This document shows, piece after piece, positions 39,383 through 48,510 of a stretch of DNA of 64,000 nt. Position 1 is the stretch's first letter. Every line of letters begins with the position of its first letter. The stretch is from Escherichia marmotae (GTDB taxonomy: Bacteria > Pseudomonadota > Gammaproteobacteria > Enterobacterales > Enterobacteriaceae): assembly GCF_002900365.1 (NCBI RefSeq), contig NZ_CP025979.1, positions 3,286,001 through 3,350,000 on the forward strand, in the 5' to 3' direction. The notes below the pieces were generated by a model. The model searched no databases, was not told the origin of the DNA, and worked only from the letters and a program-made list of their open reading frames with translations. The position numbers were made by a program, and so were the translations under genes.

Positions 39383-40774
39383 ATGCTGGCTTTCCTCAAC
39401 CAGGTTCGCAAGCCGACTCTGGATCTTCCGCTCGAAGTGCGGCGCAAAATGTGGTTCAAACCGTTCATGCAATCCTACCTGGTGGTCTTTATTGGCTACC
39501 TGACGATGTACCTGATTCGTAAGAACTTTAACATTGCGCAGAACGACATGATCTCCACCTACGGGCTGAGCATGACGCAGTTGGGGATGATAGGACTGGG
39601 CTTCTCCATCACCTATGGCGTGGGTAAAACGCTGGTTTCCTATTACGCTGACGGCAAAAATACTAAGCAGTTCCTGCCATTCATGCTGATCCTTTCAGCC
39701 ATTTGTATGCTGGGGTTCAGCGCCAGTATGGGCAGCGGCTCGGTTAGCCTGTTCCTGATGATTGCTTTCTACGCCTTAAGCGGCTTTTTCCAGAGCACCG
39801 GCGGTTCGTGCAGTTACTCCACCATCACCAAATGGACGCCGCGTCGTAAGCGCGGGACGTTCCTCGGTTTCTGGAACATTTCCCACAACCTCGGCGGCGC
39901 GGGTGCGGCGGGTGTGGCTCTGTTCGGCGCAAATTACCTGTTCGATGGCCACGTGATTGGCATGTTTATTTTCCCGTCGATTATTGCACTGATTGTCGGT
40001 TTTATCGGTCTGCGTTACGGAAGTGACTCCCCTGAAGCTTATGGTCTTGGCAAAGCCGAAGAACTGTTCGGTGAAGAGATCAGCGAAGAGGACAAAGAGA
40101 CGGAATCCACGGATATGACCAAGTGGCAGATCTTTGTCGAATATGTTTTGAAAAACAAAGTGATCTGGCTGCTGTGCTTCGCCAACATCTTCCTGTACGT
40201 GGTGCGTATTGGTATCGACCAGTGGTCAACCGTCTACGCTTTCCAGGAACTCAAACTCTCTAAAGCGGTAGCGATTCAGGGCTTTACGCTGTTTGAAGCA
40301 GGCGCACTGGTCGGTACGCTGCTGTGGGGCTGGCTCTCCGACCTGGCGAATGGTCGCCGTGGCCTGGTGGCCTGTATCGCGCTGGCACTGATTATCGCGA
40401 CACTCGGTGTGTATCAGCACGCCAGCAATCAATACATCTACCTGGCTTCTCTCTTTGCATTAGGTTTCCTGGTATTTGGTCCGCAACTGTTGATTGGCGT
40501 GGCGGCTGTTGGCTTTGTACCGAAAAAAGCGATCGGCGCTGCCGACGGGATTAAAGGCACCTTCGCCTACCTGATTGGTGACAGCTTTGCCAAGTTAGGT
40601 CTGGGGATGATTGCCGATGGTACTCCGGTATTCGGCCTTACCGGCTGGGCTGGAACCTTCGCCGCGCTGGATATCGCCGCAATTGGCTGTATCTGCCTGA
40701 TGGCGATAGTCGCGGTGATGGAAGAACGCAAAATCCGCCGCGAGAAAAAAATTCAGCAGTTGACAGTGGCATAA
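39383..40774 (+). CDS. uhpT: UhpT, hexose-6-phosphate:phosphate antiporter
   Basis: 463-residue, 12-helix organophosphate:phosphate antiporter importing glucose 6-phosphate and related sugars; also the entry route for fosfomycin. The helix 1 to loop sequence MYLIRKNFNIAQNDMI carries the conserved arginine used in phosphate binding. Induced by UhpA with CRP. Intact, near-identical to K-12; ends before a terminator shared with convergent ade. Confidence 0.97.
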   Translation: MLAFLNQVRKPTLDLPLEVRRKMWFKPFMQSYLVVFIGYLTMYLIRKNFNIAQNDMISTYGLSMTQLGMIGLGFSITYGVGKTLVSYYADGKNTKQFLPFMLILSAICMLGFSASMGSGSVSLFLMIAFYALSGFFQSTGGSCSYSTITKWTPRRKRGTFLGFWNISHNLGGAGAAGVALFGANYLFDGHVIGMFIFPSIIALIVGFIGLRYGSDSPEAYGLGKAEELFGEEISEEDKETESTDMTKWQIFVEYVLKNKVIWLLCFANIFLYVVRIGIDQWSTVYAFQELKLSKAVAIQGFTLFEAGALVGTLLWGWLSDLANGRRGLVACIALALIIATLGVYQHASNQYIYLASLFALGFLVFGPQLLIGVAAVGFVPKKAIGAADGIKGTFAYLIGDSFAKLGLGMIADGTPVFGLTGWAGTFAALDIAAIGCICLMAIVAVMEERKIRREKKIQQLTVA

Positions 40775-40792
40775 ACGTAACTGGTGACTTTT

Positions 40793-40818
40793 GCCCGGCA
40801 TGATGCCGGGCTTTTTTT
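40793..40818 (+). terminator. Intrinsic terminator after uhpT
   Basis: Stem GCCCGGCAT / ATGCCGGGC with a 1-nt centre (realistically a 3-5-nt loop) followed by T7. It overlaps the ade stop codon region, so it probably also limits convergent transcripts. Confidence 0.88.
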
Positions 40819-42583
40819 ATTCCGTGATCTCAAGCGTAGTGAAGGAAAACGTCTCGCCATCAAACAAACCCTGGCTGGTCAGTTTCAGCGCGGGGATCAC
40901 TGGCAGGGAAAGAAATGCCATCTGAATAAACGGTTCATCCGGTAGTGGACCACATTCACGGGCGGCGACTTTCAATGCGTCAATTTGTTCCGCCAGTGAC
41001 TGCGCTGTGTCGGTGCTCATCAGCCCGGCAATGGGCAACGGCAGGTGGCTCTGTACCTGACCGTTACGTACTACGCAAAGCCCACCGCCGTCCTGAATAA
41101 CCTGATTCACCGCCAGCGCCATTTCTTCGGTGCTACGACCGATCACCACAATATTATGGCTGTCATGGCTGACCGTCGCCGCCATCGCGCCTTCGTTCAG
41201 GCCAAAGCCGCCGAGCAAACCACAGGCCGGAGCCAGTCGTTGCCCGTAGCGCTCAAGCACGGCAATAAAGCACACATCATCGCGATCAAAACCGTTTTCG
41301 CTGTAAACGCAGGAGCGGGAGTGCGTAATCAGTTCGTTATGAATAACGTCAATGACACGATAGCGTTTTCCGGGAGTAAATTGCAGCGCAAAGTCGCTGG
41401 CGGAAACTGGCTGGCGGGCAATGGTATTGCCATACGGCGGGGCAGATTGCGCCAGTCTTACCGACTCTTGTGCCTGTAAGGTTTGTGCGTCAATCGGTTC
41501 GCCTTTCACCAGTACCTGTTGTACTGTGACCTTACGCGCGTCACTTAGCAGAACGATATCGGCCTGTTTGCCTGGTGCCAGTAAACCGAGATGATTAAGA
41601 CCAAAATGACGCGCCGTCGGCCAACTGGCTACACGATATGCCACATGCAGCGGCACATAGTGTTGTTCGATCAGGCGGCGGATTAAGGCGTCGATATGCC
41701 CTTCATGGGCAATTTCCCACGGGTTACGGTCATCGGTACAGAGCATGCATTGCGGGCTGTTAAATTCGTTGATCAACGGTGCCAGTGCATTGAGATTGCG
41801 GGCGGCGGACCCTTCGCGGATCATCAACGACATACCGAGTTGTAATTTCCGGCGACCTTCTTCCAGCAGATAACTTTCGTGGCAGTTTTCAATACCCGCA
41901 GCAATATAAGCGTTAAGTTCTTTACCACCCAAACCGGGACAGTGACCGTCCAGCGTCAGATGGCGAAACGCGTCCAGTTTATCGAGTAGCGCATTTTGGC
42001 CGCTAATCACGCCTGGATAGTCCATCATCTCGGCCAGACCGGTAACCTGCGGATGATCCCGCCAGGTGAGCATCTGTTCGAGGGTAAAACTGGCACCGTT
42101 TACATCGCAGCCTTCCAGGGCGGGAACGCAAGAACTGACCTGCAAATACTGATTCTGCCTTGCCTGTTCAGCGCAGCGGGCAAACCAGGCGAATCCGGCT
42201 TCACCCATGACGTTGACGATTTCATGAGGGTCGCAAATGACGGTTGTCAGGCCACGCGGCAGGGTGGCGGTTTCAAAGGTGACTGGCGTCATCATGCTGG
42301 ATTCAATATGCAGGTGAGCATCAATAAACCCCGGCACTGCCGTTGCGCCGTTAGCATCAATTCGATGCAAAGCCGGAGCGTCGGCGTATTCTGCGCCAAC
42401 ACCGGCAATGTAACGCCCTTTAATCACAATCGGGCCGGAAATTTCTCCGCCATTGATCAGATCCAGAATAGAGACATTATCAATAATATAATCGGCAACG
42501 GCTTCTCCACGGGATACGGCTAACAATTCCTGGTATTCGCCCCGACTAATGTGATGAAATTTATGGCTAATAGAATTATTCAT
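40817..42583 (-). CDS. ade: Ade, adenine deaminase
   Basis: 588-residue cryptic-type adenine deaminase of the amidohydrolase superfamily, converting adenine to hypoxanthine with a binuclear metal centre. The HxH motif is in FIDAHLHIESS near residues 90-100 and later CTDDRNPWE near 285. Silenced by H-NS in K-12. It is divergent from adeQ, an adenine permease, with a 174-bp AT-rich shared promoter region, forming a salvage pair. Confidence 0.95.
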   Translation of the reverse strand: MNNSISHKFHHISRGEYQELLAVSRGEAVADYIIDNVSILDLINGGEISGPIVIKGRYIAGVGAEYADAPALHRIDANGATAVPGFIDAHLHIESSMMTPVTFETATLPRGLTTVICDPHEIVNVMGEAGFAWFARCAEQARQNQYLQVSSCVPALEGCDVNGASFTLEQMLTWRDHPQVTGLAEMMDYPGVISGQNALLDKLDAFRHLTLDGHCPGLGGKELNAYIAAGIENCHESYLLEEGRRKLQLGMSLMIREGSAARNLNALAPLINEFNSPQCMLCTDDRNPWEIAHEGHIDALIRRLIEQHYVPLHVAYRVASWPTARHFGLNHLGLLAPGKQADIVLLSDARKVTVQQVLVKGEPIDAQTLQAQESVRLAQSAPPYGNTIARQPVSASDFALQFTPGKRYRVIDVIHNELITHSRSCVYSENGFDRDDVCFIAVLERYGQRLAPACGLLGGFGLNEGAMAATVSHDSHNIVVIGRSTEEMALAVNQVIQDGGGLCVVRNGQVQSHLPLPIAGLMSTDTAQSLAEQIDALKVAARECGPLPDEPFIQMAFLSLPVIPALKLTSQGLFDGETFSFTTLEITE

Positions 42584-42757
42584 GTTTTTCTCATTTTGAT
42601 TTTATCAGTTTGATTATTATTTATCATAAAGAAACGTCGCGAGATTATTAAAGAATATCCATTAATGTGCAATTGAAATGTGATAATTATCACTGAACCG
42701 TTGTTGTCATTTGTTTTACAAAAGCAAGGAATTAAATCTCCTTCAATGGACAAAAAA

Positions 42758-44092
42758 ATGAATAATGACAATACCGATTACGTGAGTAATGAATCAGGGA
42801 CGCTTTCGCGATTATTTAAACTGCCGCAACATGGGACCACCGTCCGCACAGAATTGATTGCAGGGATGACCACTTTTTTAACCATGGTGTACATCGTTTT
42901 CGTTAACCCGCAAATTCTCGGTGCGGCGCAAATGGATCCGAAAGTGGTGTTTGTCACCACCTGTCTGATTGCCGGTATCGGCAGCATTGCGATGGGGATA
43001 TTTGCTAACTTACCCGTAGCGCTGGCTCCAGCAATGGGGCTGAATGCCTTCTTTGCGTTTGTGGTGGTGGGGGCAATGGGCATCTCCTGGCAGACCGGTA
43101 TGGGCGCTATATTCTGGGGCGCAATAGGGCTATTTTTGCTCACGCTTTTTCGTATACGTTACTGGATGATATCTAACATTCCGTTAAGTTTACGTATTGG
43201 TATCACCAGTGGCATCGAGTTATTTATTGCCTTAATGGGATTAAAAAACACCGGTGTTATTGTCGCCAATAAAGATACGCTGGTGATGATTGGTGATTTA
43301 AGTTCTCATGGTGTGTTGTTGGGTATTTTAGGTTTTTTTATTATAACCGTGTTGTCATCACGTAATTTTCACGCCGCGGTGTTGGTTTCTATTGTTGTTA
43401 CTTCCTGCTGTGGATTATTTTTTGGTGATGTTCATTTTAGCGGCATCTATTCCATTCCACCTGATATTAGCGGTGTTATTGGTGAAGTTGATTTGAGCGG
43501 AGCATTGTCGCTTGAACTGGCCGGTATCATTTTCTCCTTTATGTTGATCAACCTATTTGATTCATCAGGAACATTAATTGGCGTAACTGATAAAGCTGGC
43601 TTAATAGATAGTCACGGTAAATTCCCGAATATGAATAAGGCGCTGTATGTCGATAGCGTCAGTTCGGTGGCTGGCGCGTTTATCGGCACCTCTTCTGTTA
43701 CCGCCTATATTGAAAGTACTTCTGGTGTGGCGGTCGGTGGTCGCACGGGGCTGACTGCGGTAGTGGTCGGCGTTATGTTCCTGCTGGTTATGTTTTTCTC
43801 GCCGCTGGTGGCGATGGTTCCTCCTTACGCAACCGCCGGGGCGTTAATCTTTGTTGGTGTGTTGATGACTTCAAGTCTGGCGCGCGTTAACTGGGATGAT
43901 TTTACCGAATCGGTGCCCGCATTTATTACCACGGTAATGATGCCTTTTACCTTTTCAATTACTGAAGGTATCGCGCTGGGCTTTATGTCGTACTGCATCA
44001 TGAAAGTGTGCACCGGGCGCTGGCGCGATCTGAACCTGTGTGTGGTGGTGGTAGCGGCGCTATTTGCGTTGAAAATCATCCTGGTGGATTAG
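42758..44092 (+). CDS. adeQ: AdeQ, adenine permease
   Basis: 444-residue NCS2/AzgA-type purine permease with 13-14 membrane segments, specific for adenine in K-12 (formerly yicO). The start MNNDNTDY at 42758 follows the K-12 annotation; an ATG 4 codons upstream (MDKK) is possible. Family motifs include LAPAMGLNAFFAF near residue 85 and GTSSVTAYIESTSGVAVGGRTGL near 320. Divergent from ade. Confidence 0.92.
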   Translation: MNNDNTDYVSNESGTLSRLFKLPQHGTTVRTELIAGMTTFLTMVYIVFVNPQILGAAQMDPKVVFVTTCLIAGIGSIAMGIFANLPVALAPAMGLNAFFAFVVVGAMGISWQTGMGAIFWGAIGLFLLTLFRIRYWMISNIPLSLRIGITSGIELFIALMGLKNTGVIVANKDTLVMIGDLSSHGVLLGILGFFIITVLSSRNFHAAVLVSIVVTSCCGLFFGDVHFSGIYSIPPDISGVIGEVDLSGALSLELAGIIFSFMLINLFDSSGTLIGVTDKAGLIDSHGKFPNMNKALYVDSVSSVAGAFIGTSSVTAYIESTSGVAVGGRTGLTAVVVGVMFLLVMFFSPLVAMVPPYATAGALIFVGVLMTSSLARVNWDDFTESVPAFITTVMMPFTFSITEGIALGFMSYCIMKVCTGRWRDLNLCVVVVAALFALKIILVD

Positions 44093-44144
44093 TATCTGAT
44101 AAGTGTTTCCAGATATCATGAGTGCCGTTTACGCAGGAGAACTC

Positions 44145-44597
44145 ATGATCTGGATAATGCTTGCCACGCTGGCGGTGGTGTTTGTGGTTGGTTTTCGGGT
44201 GCTGACATCCGGGGCCAGAAAAGCGATTCGCCGCCTGAGCGATCGGCTGAATATTGACGTGGTGCCTGTCGAATCGATGGTCGATCAGATGGGAAAATTA
44301 GCCGGTGACGAATTTTTACGTTATCTGCATCGCCCGGATGAGTCGCACTTGCAAAACGCCGCGCAGGTGTTGCTCATCTGGCAAATTGTCATTGTCGATG
44401 GCAGTGAACAGAACCTGCATCAATGGCATCGAATTTTGCAAAAAGCCCGTCTCGCCGCACCCATTACCGATGCACAGGTGAGGCTGGCGCTGGGTTTTCT
44501 ACGAGAGACAGAGCCTGAAATGCAGGACATTACCGCTTTCCAGATGCGCTATAACGCGTTTTTTCAGCCTACTGAGGGCGTTCACTGGCTGCATTAA
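44145..44597 (+). CDS. yicN: YicN, DUF1198 protein
   Basis: 150-residue protein with one N-terminal transmembrane helix (MIWIMLATLAVVFVVGFRVL) and a soluble helical DUF1198 domain. The start ATG 44145 sits 14 codons inside the longest frame and has the upstream AGGAG. Function unknown. It lies 52 bp after adeQ. Confidence 0.88.
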   Translation: MIWIMLATLAVVFVVGFRVLTSGARKAIRRLSDRLNIDVVPVESMVDQMGKLAGDEFLRYLHRPDESHLQNAAQVLLIWQIVIVDGSEQNLHQWHRILQKARLAAPITDAQVRLALGFLRETEPEMQDITAFQMRYNAFFQPTEGVHWLH

Positions 44598-44605
44598 AAC
44601 CGCTT

Positions 44606-44682
44606 TGCCTGATGCGACGCTGGCGCGTCTTATCAGGCCTACAGACCGAGTACGGATAAGGCGTTCACGCCGCATCCGGCAA
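44606..44682. repeat. REP pair between yicN and nepI
   Basis: Two REP-type palindromes, GCCTGATGCGACGCTGGCGCGTCTTATCAGGC and GGATAAGGCGTTCACGCCGCATCC (within 44606-44682), in opposite orientation. A bacterial interspersed mosaic element like that after gyrB. Confidence 0.85.
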
Positions 44683-44816
44683 TCTTTGTCTTGTTCCGTT
44701 TCAATCTTACCCCTACCTCATGCGACACCGTAAAAGTTGCAAAAACGTTAAATGCATCACACATTTCAATGTTAAAGTGGTCGGCTTTTCCCCTGAAACA
44801 TGCCTCGAGTAACACC

Positions 44817-46007
44817 ATGAGTGAATTTATTACAGAAAACCGCGGCGCGGGTGCCATCAGCCGACCGAACTGGTCAGCCGTTTTCTCGGTGGCGTTTTGC
44901 GTCGCTTGCCTGATTATCGTTGAGTTTTTGCCTGTCAGTTTATTGACGCCAATGGCTCAGGATTTAGGTATTTCGGAAGGGGTTGCCGGACAATCGGTGA
45001 CTGTTACCGCCTTTGTAGCGATGTTTGCCAGTTTGTTTATTACCCAGACAATTCAGGCCACTGACCGTCGCTACGTTGTTATTTTGTTTGCCGTTTTGCT
45101 GACGCTCTCTTGCTTGCTGGTTTCCTTTGCCAGTTCCTTCAGGATGTTGTTAATCGGCCGCGCTTGTCTGGGACTGGCGCTGGGTGGGTTCTGGGCAATG
45201 TCAGCGTCGCTGACCATGCGGCTGGTGCCGCCTCGAATGGTGCCGAAGGCTCTGTCGGTGATCTTCGGTGCCGTTTCTATCGCGCTGGTGATTGCCGCGC
45301 CGTTAGGCAGCTTTTTAGGCGAGCTTATCGGCTGGCGCAATGTCTTTAACGCGGCGGCAGTGATGGGCGTTCTGTGTATTTTCTGGATTATTAAATCATT
45401 GCCCTCACTGCCTGGCGAACCGTCACATCAGAAGCAAAATACCTTCCGCCTGTTGCAGCGTCCGGGGGTGATGGCCGGGATGATCGCTATCTTTATGTCC
45501 TTTGCGGGGCAATTCGCTTTCTTCACTTATATTCGCCCTGTGTATATGAATCTGGCGGGATTCGGCGTAGATGGCTTAACGCTGGTACTGCTGAGTTTTG
45601 GTCTCGCCAGCTTTGTCGGTACATCGCTTTCGTCGATCATTCTTAAACGTTCGGTAAAACTGGCCTTAGCGGGCGCACCGTTAGTGCTCGCCTTTAGCGC
45701 GCTGATACTGGTGTTGTGGGGAAGCGATAAAATTGTTGCTACCGGCGTGGCGATTATCTGGGGGCTGACCTTTGCTTTAATTCCCGTTGGCTGGTCAACG
45801 TGGATCACCCGCTCACTGGCTGATCAAGCAGAAAAAGCCGGGTCTATTCAGGTGGCCGTTATTCAGCTTGCCAATACCTGTGGCGCGGCAATCGGCGGTT
45901 ATGCGTTGGATAACATTGGCCTGACTTCGCCGTTAATATTGTCCGGTACGTTGATGTTGCTTACCGCACTGTTGGTTACCGCAAAGGTGAAAATGAAGAA
46001 ATCCTGA
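44817..46007 (+). CDS. nepI: NepI, purine ribonucleoside efflux transporter
   Basis: 396-residue, 12-helix MFS (DHA1) exporter of inosine, guanosine and related nucleosides; overexpression gives 6-mercaptopurine riboside resistance. The start MSEFITEN at 44817 lies 42 codons inside the longest frame. It encodes GRACLGLALGGFWAMSAS near residue 110. Intact with scattered substitutions relative to K-12. Confidence 0.93.
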   Translation: MSEFITENRGAGAISRPNWSAVFSVAFCVACLIIVEFLPVSLLTPMAQDLGISEGVAGQSVTVTAFVAMFASLFITQTIQATDRRYVVILFAVLLTLSCLLVSFASSFRMLLIGRACLGLALGGFWAMSASLTMRLVPPRMVPKALSVIFGAVSIALVIAAPLGSFLGELIGWRNVFNAAAVMGVLCIFWIIKSLPSLPGEPSHQKQNTFRLLQRPGVMAGMIAIFMSFAGQFAFFTYIRPVYMNLAGFGVDGLTLVLLSFGLASFVGTSLSSIILKRSVKLALAGAPLVLAFSALILVLWGSDKIVATGVAIIWGLTFALIPVGWSTWITRSLADQAEKAGSIQVAVIQLANTCGAAIGGYALDNIGLTSPLILSGTLMLLTALLVTAKVKMKKS

Positions 46008-46048
46008 TGTCAGGTTAAAGAGGCGTTAGTCAGAGGTCATTGCCACTC

Positions 46049-46342
46049 TTACATATCCGGGCATTCTACCCGACCCAACGCTTCCCAGTAGTTATTCTGA
46101 TTATTACGCTCCATCGCCACGATGGCTTCGCGTATGTGTTGTTTATTGCCTTCATCTGACAACATTAACTTTTCCCATGCTTCATCTGACAATGAAGCCT
46201 GTGGGGTGCAAATTTTCCGCAAATCCTGCAATACCGTATTTTTCTCTTTTGCGGATTGTAATGAGCTAAAAGGTGACTCGGCGTATACGATATCTGGCAC
46301 AGTAAAAACGGTGAAAATAAGCAGTAGTGTCGTTGATTTCAT
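46049..46342 (-). CDS. yicS: YicS, secreted small protein of unknown function
   Basis: 97 residues with a cleavable signal peptide (MKSTTLLLIFTVFTVPDIVYA, predicted cleavage before ESPF). The mature helical protein has two cysteines (ICTPQ and VECPDM), able to form a disulfide. Matches K-12 YicS; function unknown. Convergent with nepI. Confidence 0.88.
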   Translation of the reverse strand: MKSTTLLLIFTVFTVPDIVYAESPFSSLQSAKEKNTVLQDLRKICTPQASLSDEAWEKLMLSDEGNKQHIREAIVAMERNNQNNYWEALGRVECPDM

Positions 46343-46562
46343 GGATTCAACCTCTTACAAATGCGCATCGAATAAAGCATAAGTGTAGTTTGCTTTATTC
46401 GCTCTCATCATGCTGTACGAAACGCGCTTGTGTAGTCAGTAAGAAGTGCCAGACCTTATATGCCTCTTTTATTCCTTTTTATTCTTATCGATAGCGTTTC
46501 GTTTTTTAAACCGCAGCGACCTTACCGCTATAGTCAGGTAATCATTAATAAAAGGATAAAAA

Positions 46563-47381
46563 ATGAAACTGACAACACATCATCTACGGACAGGGGCTGC
46601 ATTATTACTGGCGGGGATCTTGCTGGCAGGCTGCGACCAGCAAAGCAGCGATACAAAACACATTAAAGTTGGCGTAATTAACGGTGCCGAACAGGATGTG
46701 GCGGAAGTCGCTAAAAAAGTGGCCAAAGAGAAGTATGGCCTTGAGGTTGAACTGGTAGGATTTAGTGGCTCATTGCTGCCTAATGATGCAACAAATCATG
46801 GTGAACTGGATGCCAACGTTTTCCAGCATCGCCCTTTCCTTGAACAGGATAATCAGGCTCATGGTTACAAGCTGGTGGCGGTGGGAAATACCTTTGTCTT
46901 CCCGATGGCTGGTTATTCGAAAAAAATCAAAACGGTCGATCAGCTAGAAGATGGAGCGACAGTAGCAATTCCGAATGATCCGACCAATCTGGGTCGTGCG
47001 CTGTTACTGCTGCAAAAAGAGAAACTGATCACCCTGCAAGAGGGAAAAGGTTTACTGCCAACGGCGCTGGATATTACCGGGAACCCGCGCCATTTGCAGA
47101 TAATGGAGCTGGAAGGGGCACAATTACCGCGAGTGCTGGATGATCCGAAAGTGGATGTGGCAATTATCAGCACGACTTATATTCAGCAAACCGGGCTTTC
47201 CCCGGTGCATGACAGCGTTTTTATTGAAGATAAAAATTCGCCGTATGTGAATATTCTGGTGGCGCGGGCAGATAATAAGGATGCAGAAAATGTGAAGGAA
47301 TTTTTGCAATCTTATCAATCACCGGAAGTGGCTAAAGCGGCAGAAACTATCTTTAACGGTGGCGCGATGCCGGGCTGGTAA
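46563..47381 (+). CDS. nlpA: NlpA, inner-membrane lipoprotein-28
   Basis: 272-residue substrate-binding lipoprotein paralogous to MetQ. Lipobox LAGC with Cys24 and Asp25; Asp at +2 is the Lol-avoidance signal that keeps it in the inner membrane. NlpA/MetQ motifs include DVNVFQHRPFLEQ-type (here LDANVFQHRPFLEQ) and AIPNDPTNLGRALLLL. A minor methionine-binding role is reported. Full length. Confidence 0.95.
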   Translation: MKLTTHHLRTGAALLLAGILLAGCDQQSSDTKHIKVGVINGAEQDVAEVAKKVAKEKYGLEVELVGFSGSLLPNDATNHGELDANVFQHRPFLEQDNQAHGYKLVAVGNTFVFPMAGYSKKIKTVDQLEDGATVAIPNDPTNLGRALLLLQKEKLITLQEGKGLLPTALDITGNPRHLQIMELEGAQLPRVLDDPKVDVAIISTTYIQQTGLSPVHDSVFIEDKNSPYVNILVARADNKDAENVKEFLQSYQSPEVAKAAETIFNGGAMPGW

Positions 47382-47406
47382 TCATCAACCGTACCGCGCT
47401 GGATAG

Positions 47407-48309
47407 TTAAATTTTTCTGGCGCGGCGGCGGGAATCTACAGAAATTAATATTACTGATGAAAGAATCAATAGTGTCCCTAACCAGTCTGGTAATGTGAAG
47501 GTGATCCCCAGTAACAGCAAAGAAAGCAGCGCGCTACTTAACGGTTCTGCGCAACTCAAAATGCTGGCTTTCGGCCCGCCAATTAACTGTGCGCCCTTCA
47601 AATACAGACTAAAGGTCAGTGAAGTTCCAATTACCACCAGATAGAAAAACGCCAGGATCAGGCTGCCATTAACCACGAAATTTGTTCCTTGCCCGGCATA
47701 AAAAGGTAGCAGGATCAGACCACCAATGAGCATACTCCAGCCAACGACGGGCAGCGTGCCGTAACGGGCAATGAGCGTTGAGGGGTATGTTGTATAGAAT
47801 GCGGCAGCGAAGGCTGAAGCTATCCCCCAGAACAGCGCGGCAGGAGAGATCGATAACGATGTCGGATTACCGTGGGTGACCAACAAAAAGGTGCCCACGA
47901 GAGAGATCAAAATCGCGGTAAATACCAGAATGCCGGGGCGTGATTTACGTACTAGTGAGAACCAGGCCACGATAATCGTTGGTGATAAAAATTGCAGCAC
48001 CGTTGCTGTAGCGGCATTGGATTTTTCGATGGTCAGTAAGAAAGTAAGCTGGACGGTCAGCGCGCCAACGATGGAAAAAATCAGCAGGCTGATGGCATCT
48101 TTATGATTTCTAATGATTGAGAAGACTTTATCGCCGTGGACAAATGAGAGTGTCAGCAGAATAAACCCGGCAAATATCAGTCGCGTCATGGTAAGAAACT
48201 GCGATGACATCTGGCTTTGCTCCATGATGTATTGTGCGCAGACCCCTGAACTCCCCCACAAAACGGCGGCAATTAGAACGTTCAGCATTCCCTTTCTGGT
48301 GGAACTCAT
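47407..48309 (-). CDS. yicL: YicL, EamA/DMT-family transporter
   Basis: 300-residue inner-membrane protein with about ten transmembrane helices in two EamA repeats (about 5-135 and 150-290). N-terminal AAVLWGSSGVCAQYI and the second-repeat WGIASAFAAAFYT are family-like. Substrate unknown. A few residues shorter than recalled K-12 (307) at the C-terminus. It is the last core gene before the accessory region; in K-12 setC lies next. Confidence 0.9.
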   Translation of the reverse strand: MSSTRKGMLNVLIAAVLWGSSGVCAQYIMEQSQMSSQFLTMTRLIFAGFILLTLSFVHGDKVFSIIRNHKDAISLLIFSIVGALTVQLTFLLTIEKSNAATATVLQFLSPTIIVAWFSLVRKSRPGILVFTAILISLVGTFLLVTHGNPTSLSISPAALFWGIASAFAAAFYTTYPSTLIARYGTLPVVGWSMLIGGLILLPFYAGQGTNFVVNGSLILAFFYLVVIGTSLTFSLYLKGAQLIGGPKASILSCAEPLSSALLSLLLLGITFTLPDWLGTLLILSSVILISVDSRRRARKI

Positions 48310-48510
48310 ATTTTCCTCTGCATACTGTTTTGTCGTTTATGTTGCAGGCATGATAGCAAAAATGGCGAGGATGGCTCTTCAGGTAAACCAGTCATTTGAT
48401 GGGGCGACATTTATGAAACGGGTGAAATACTTGTTAAACCGTCAGGTTATGACGTTATCATTTTGTTCTGACAGCGTGCTATTGTTCGCTTTTTAAACGC
48501 GAAGAATGTT

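Noticed and set aside
44728..44760. PurR operator upstream of nepI
   Set aside because: GCAAAAACGTT has the two halves misspaced relative to the consensus; too weak to call.
48400..48510. Flagellar sigma-28 promoter for the FliB-like gene
   Set aside because: A TAAA-N15 stretch is present but the downstream box (GTTATCAT) matches GCCGATAA poorly.
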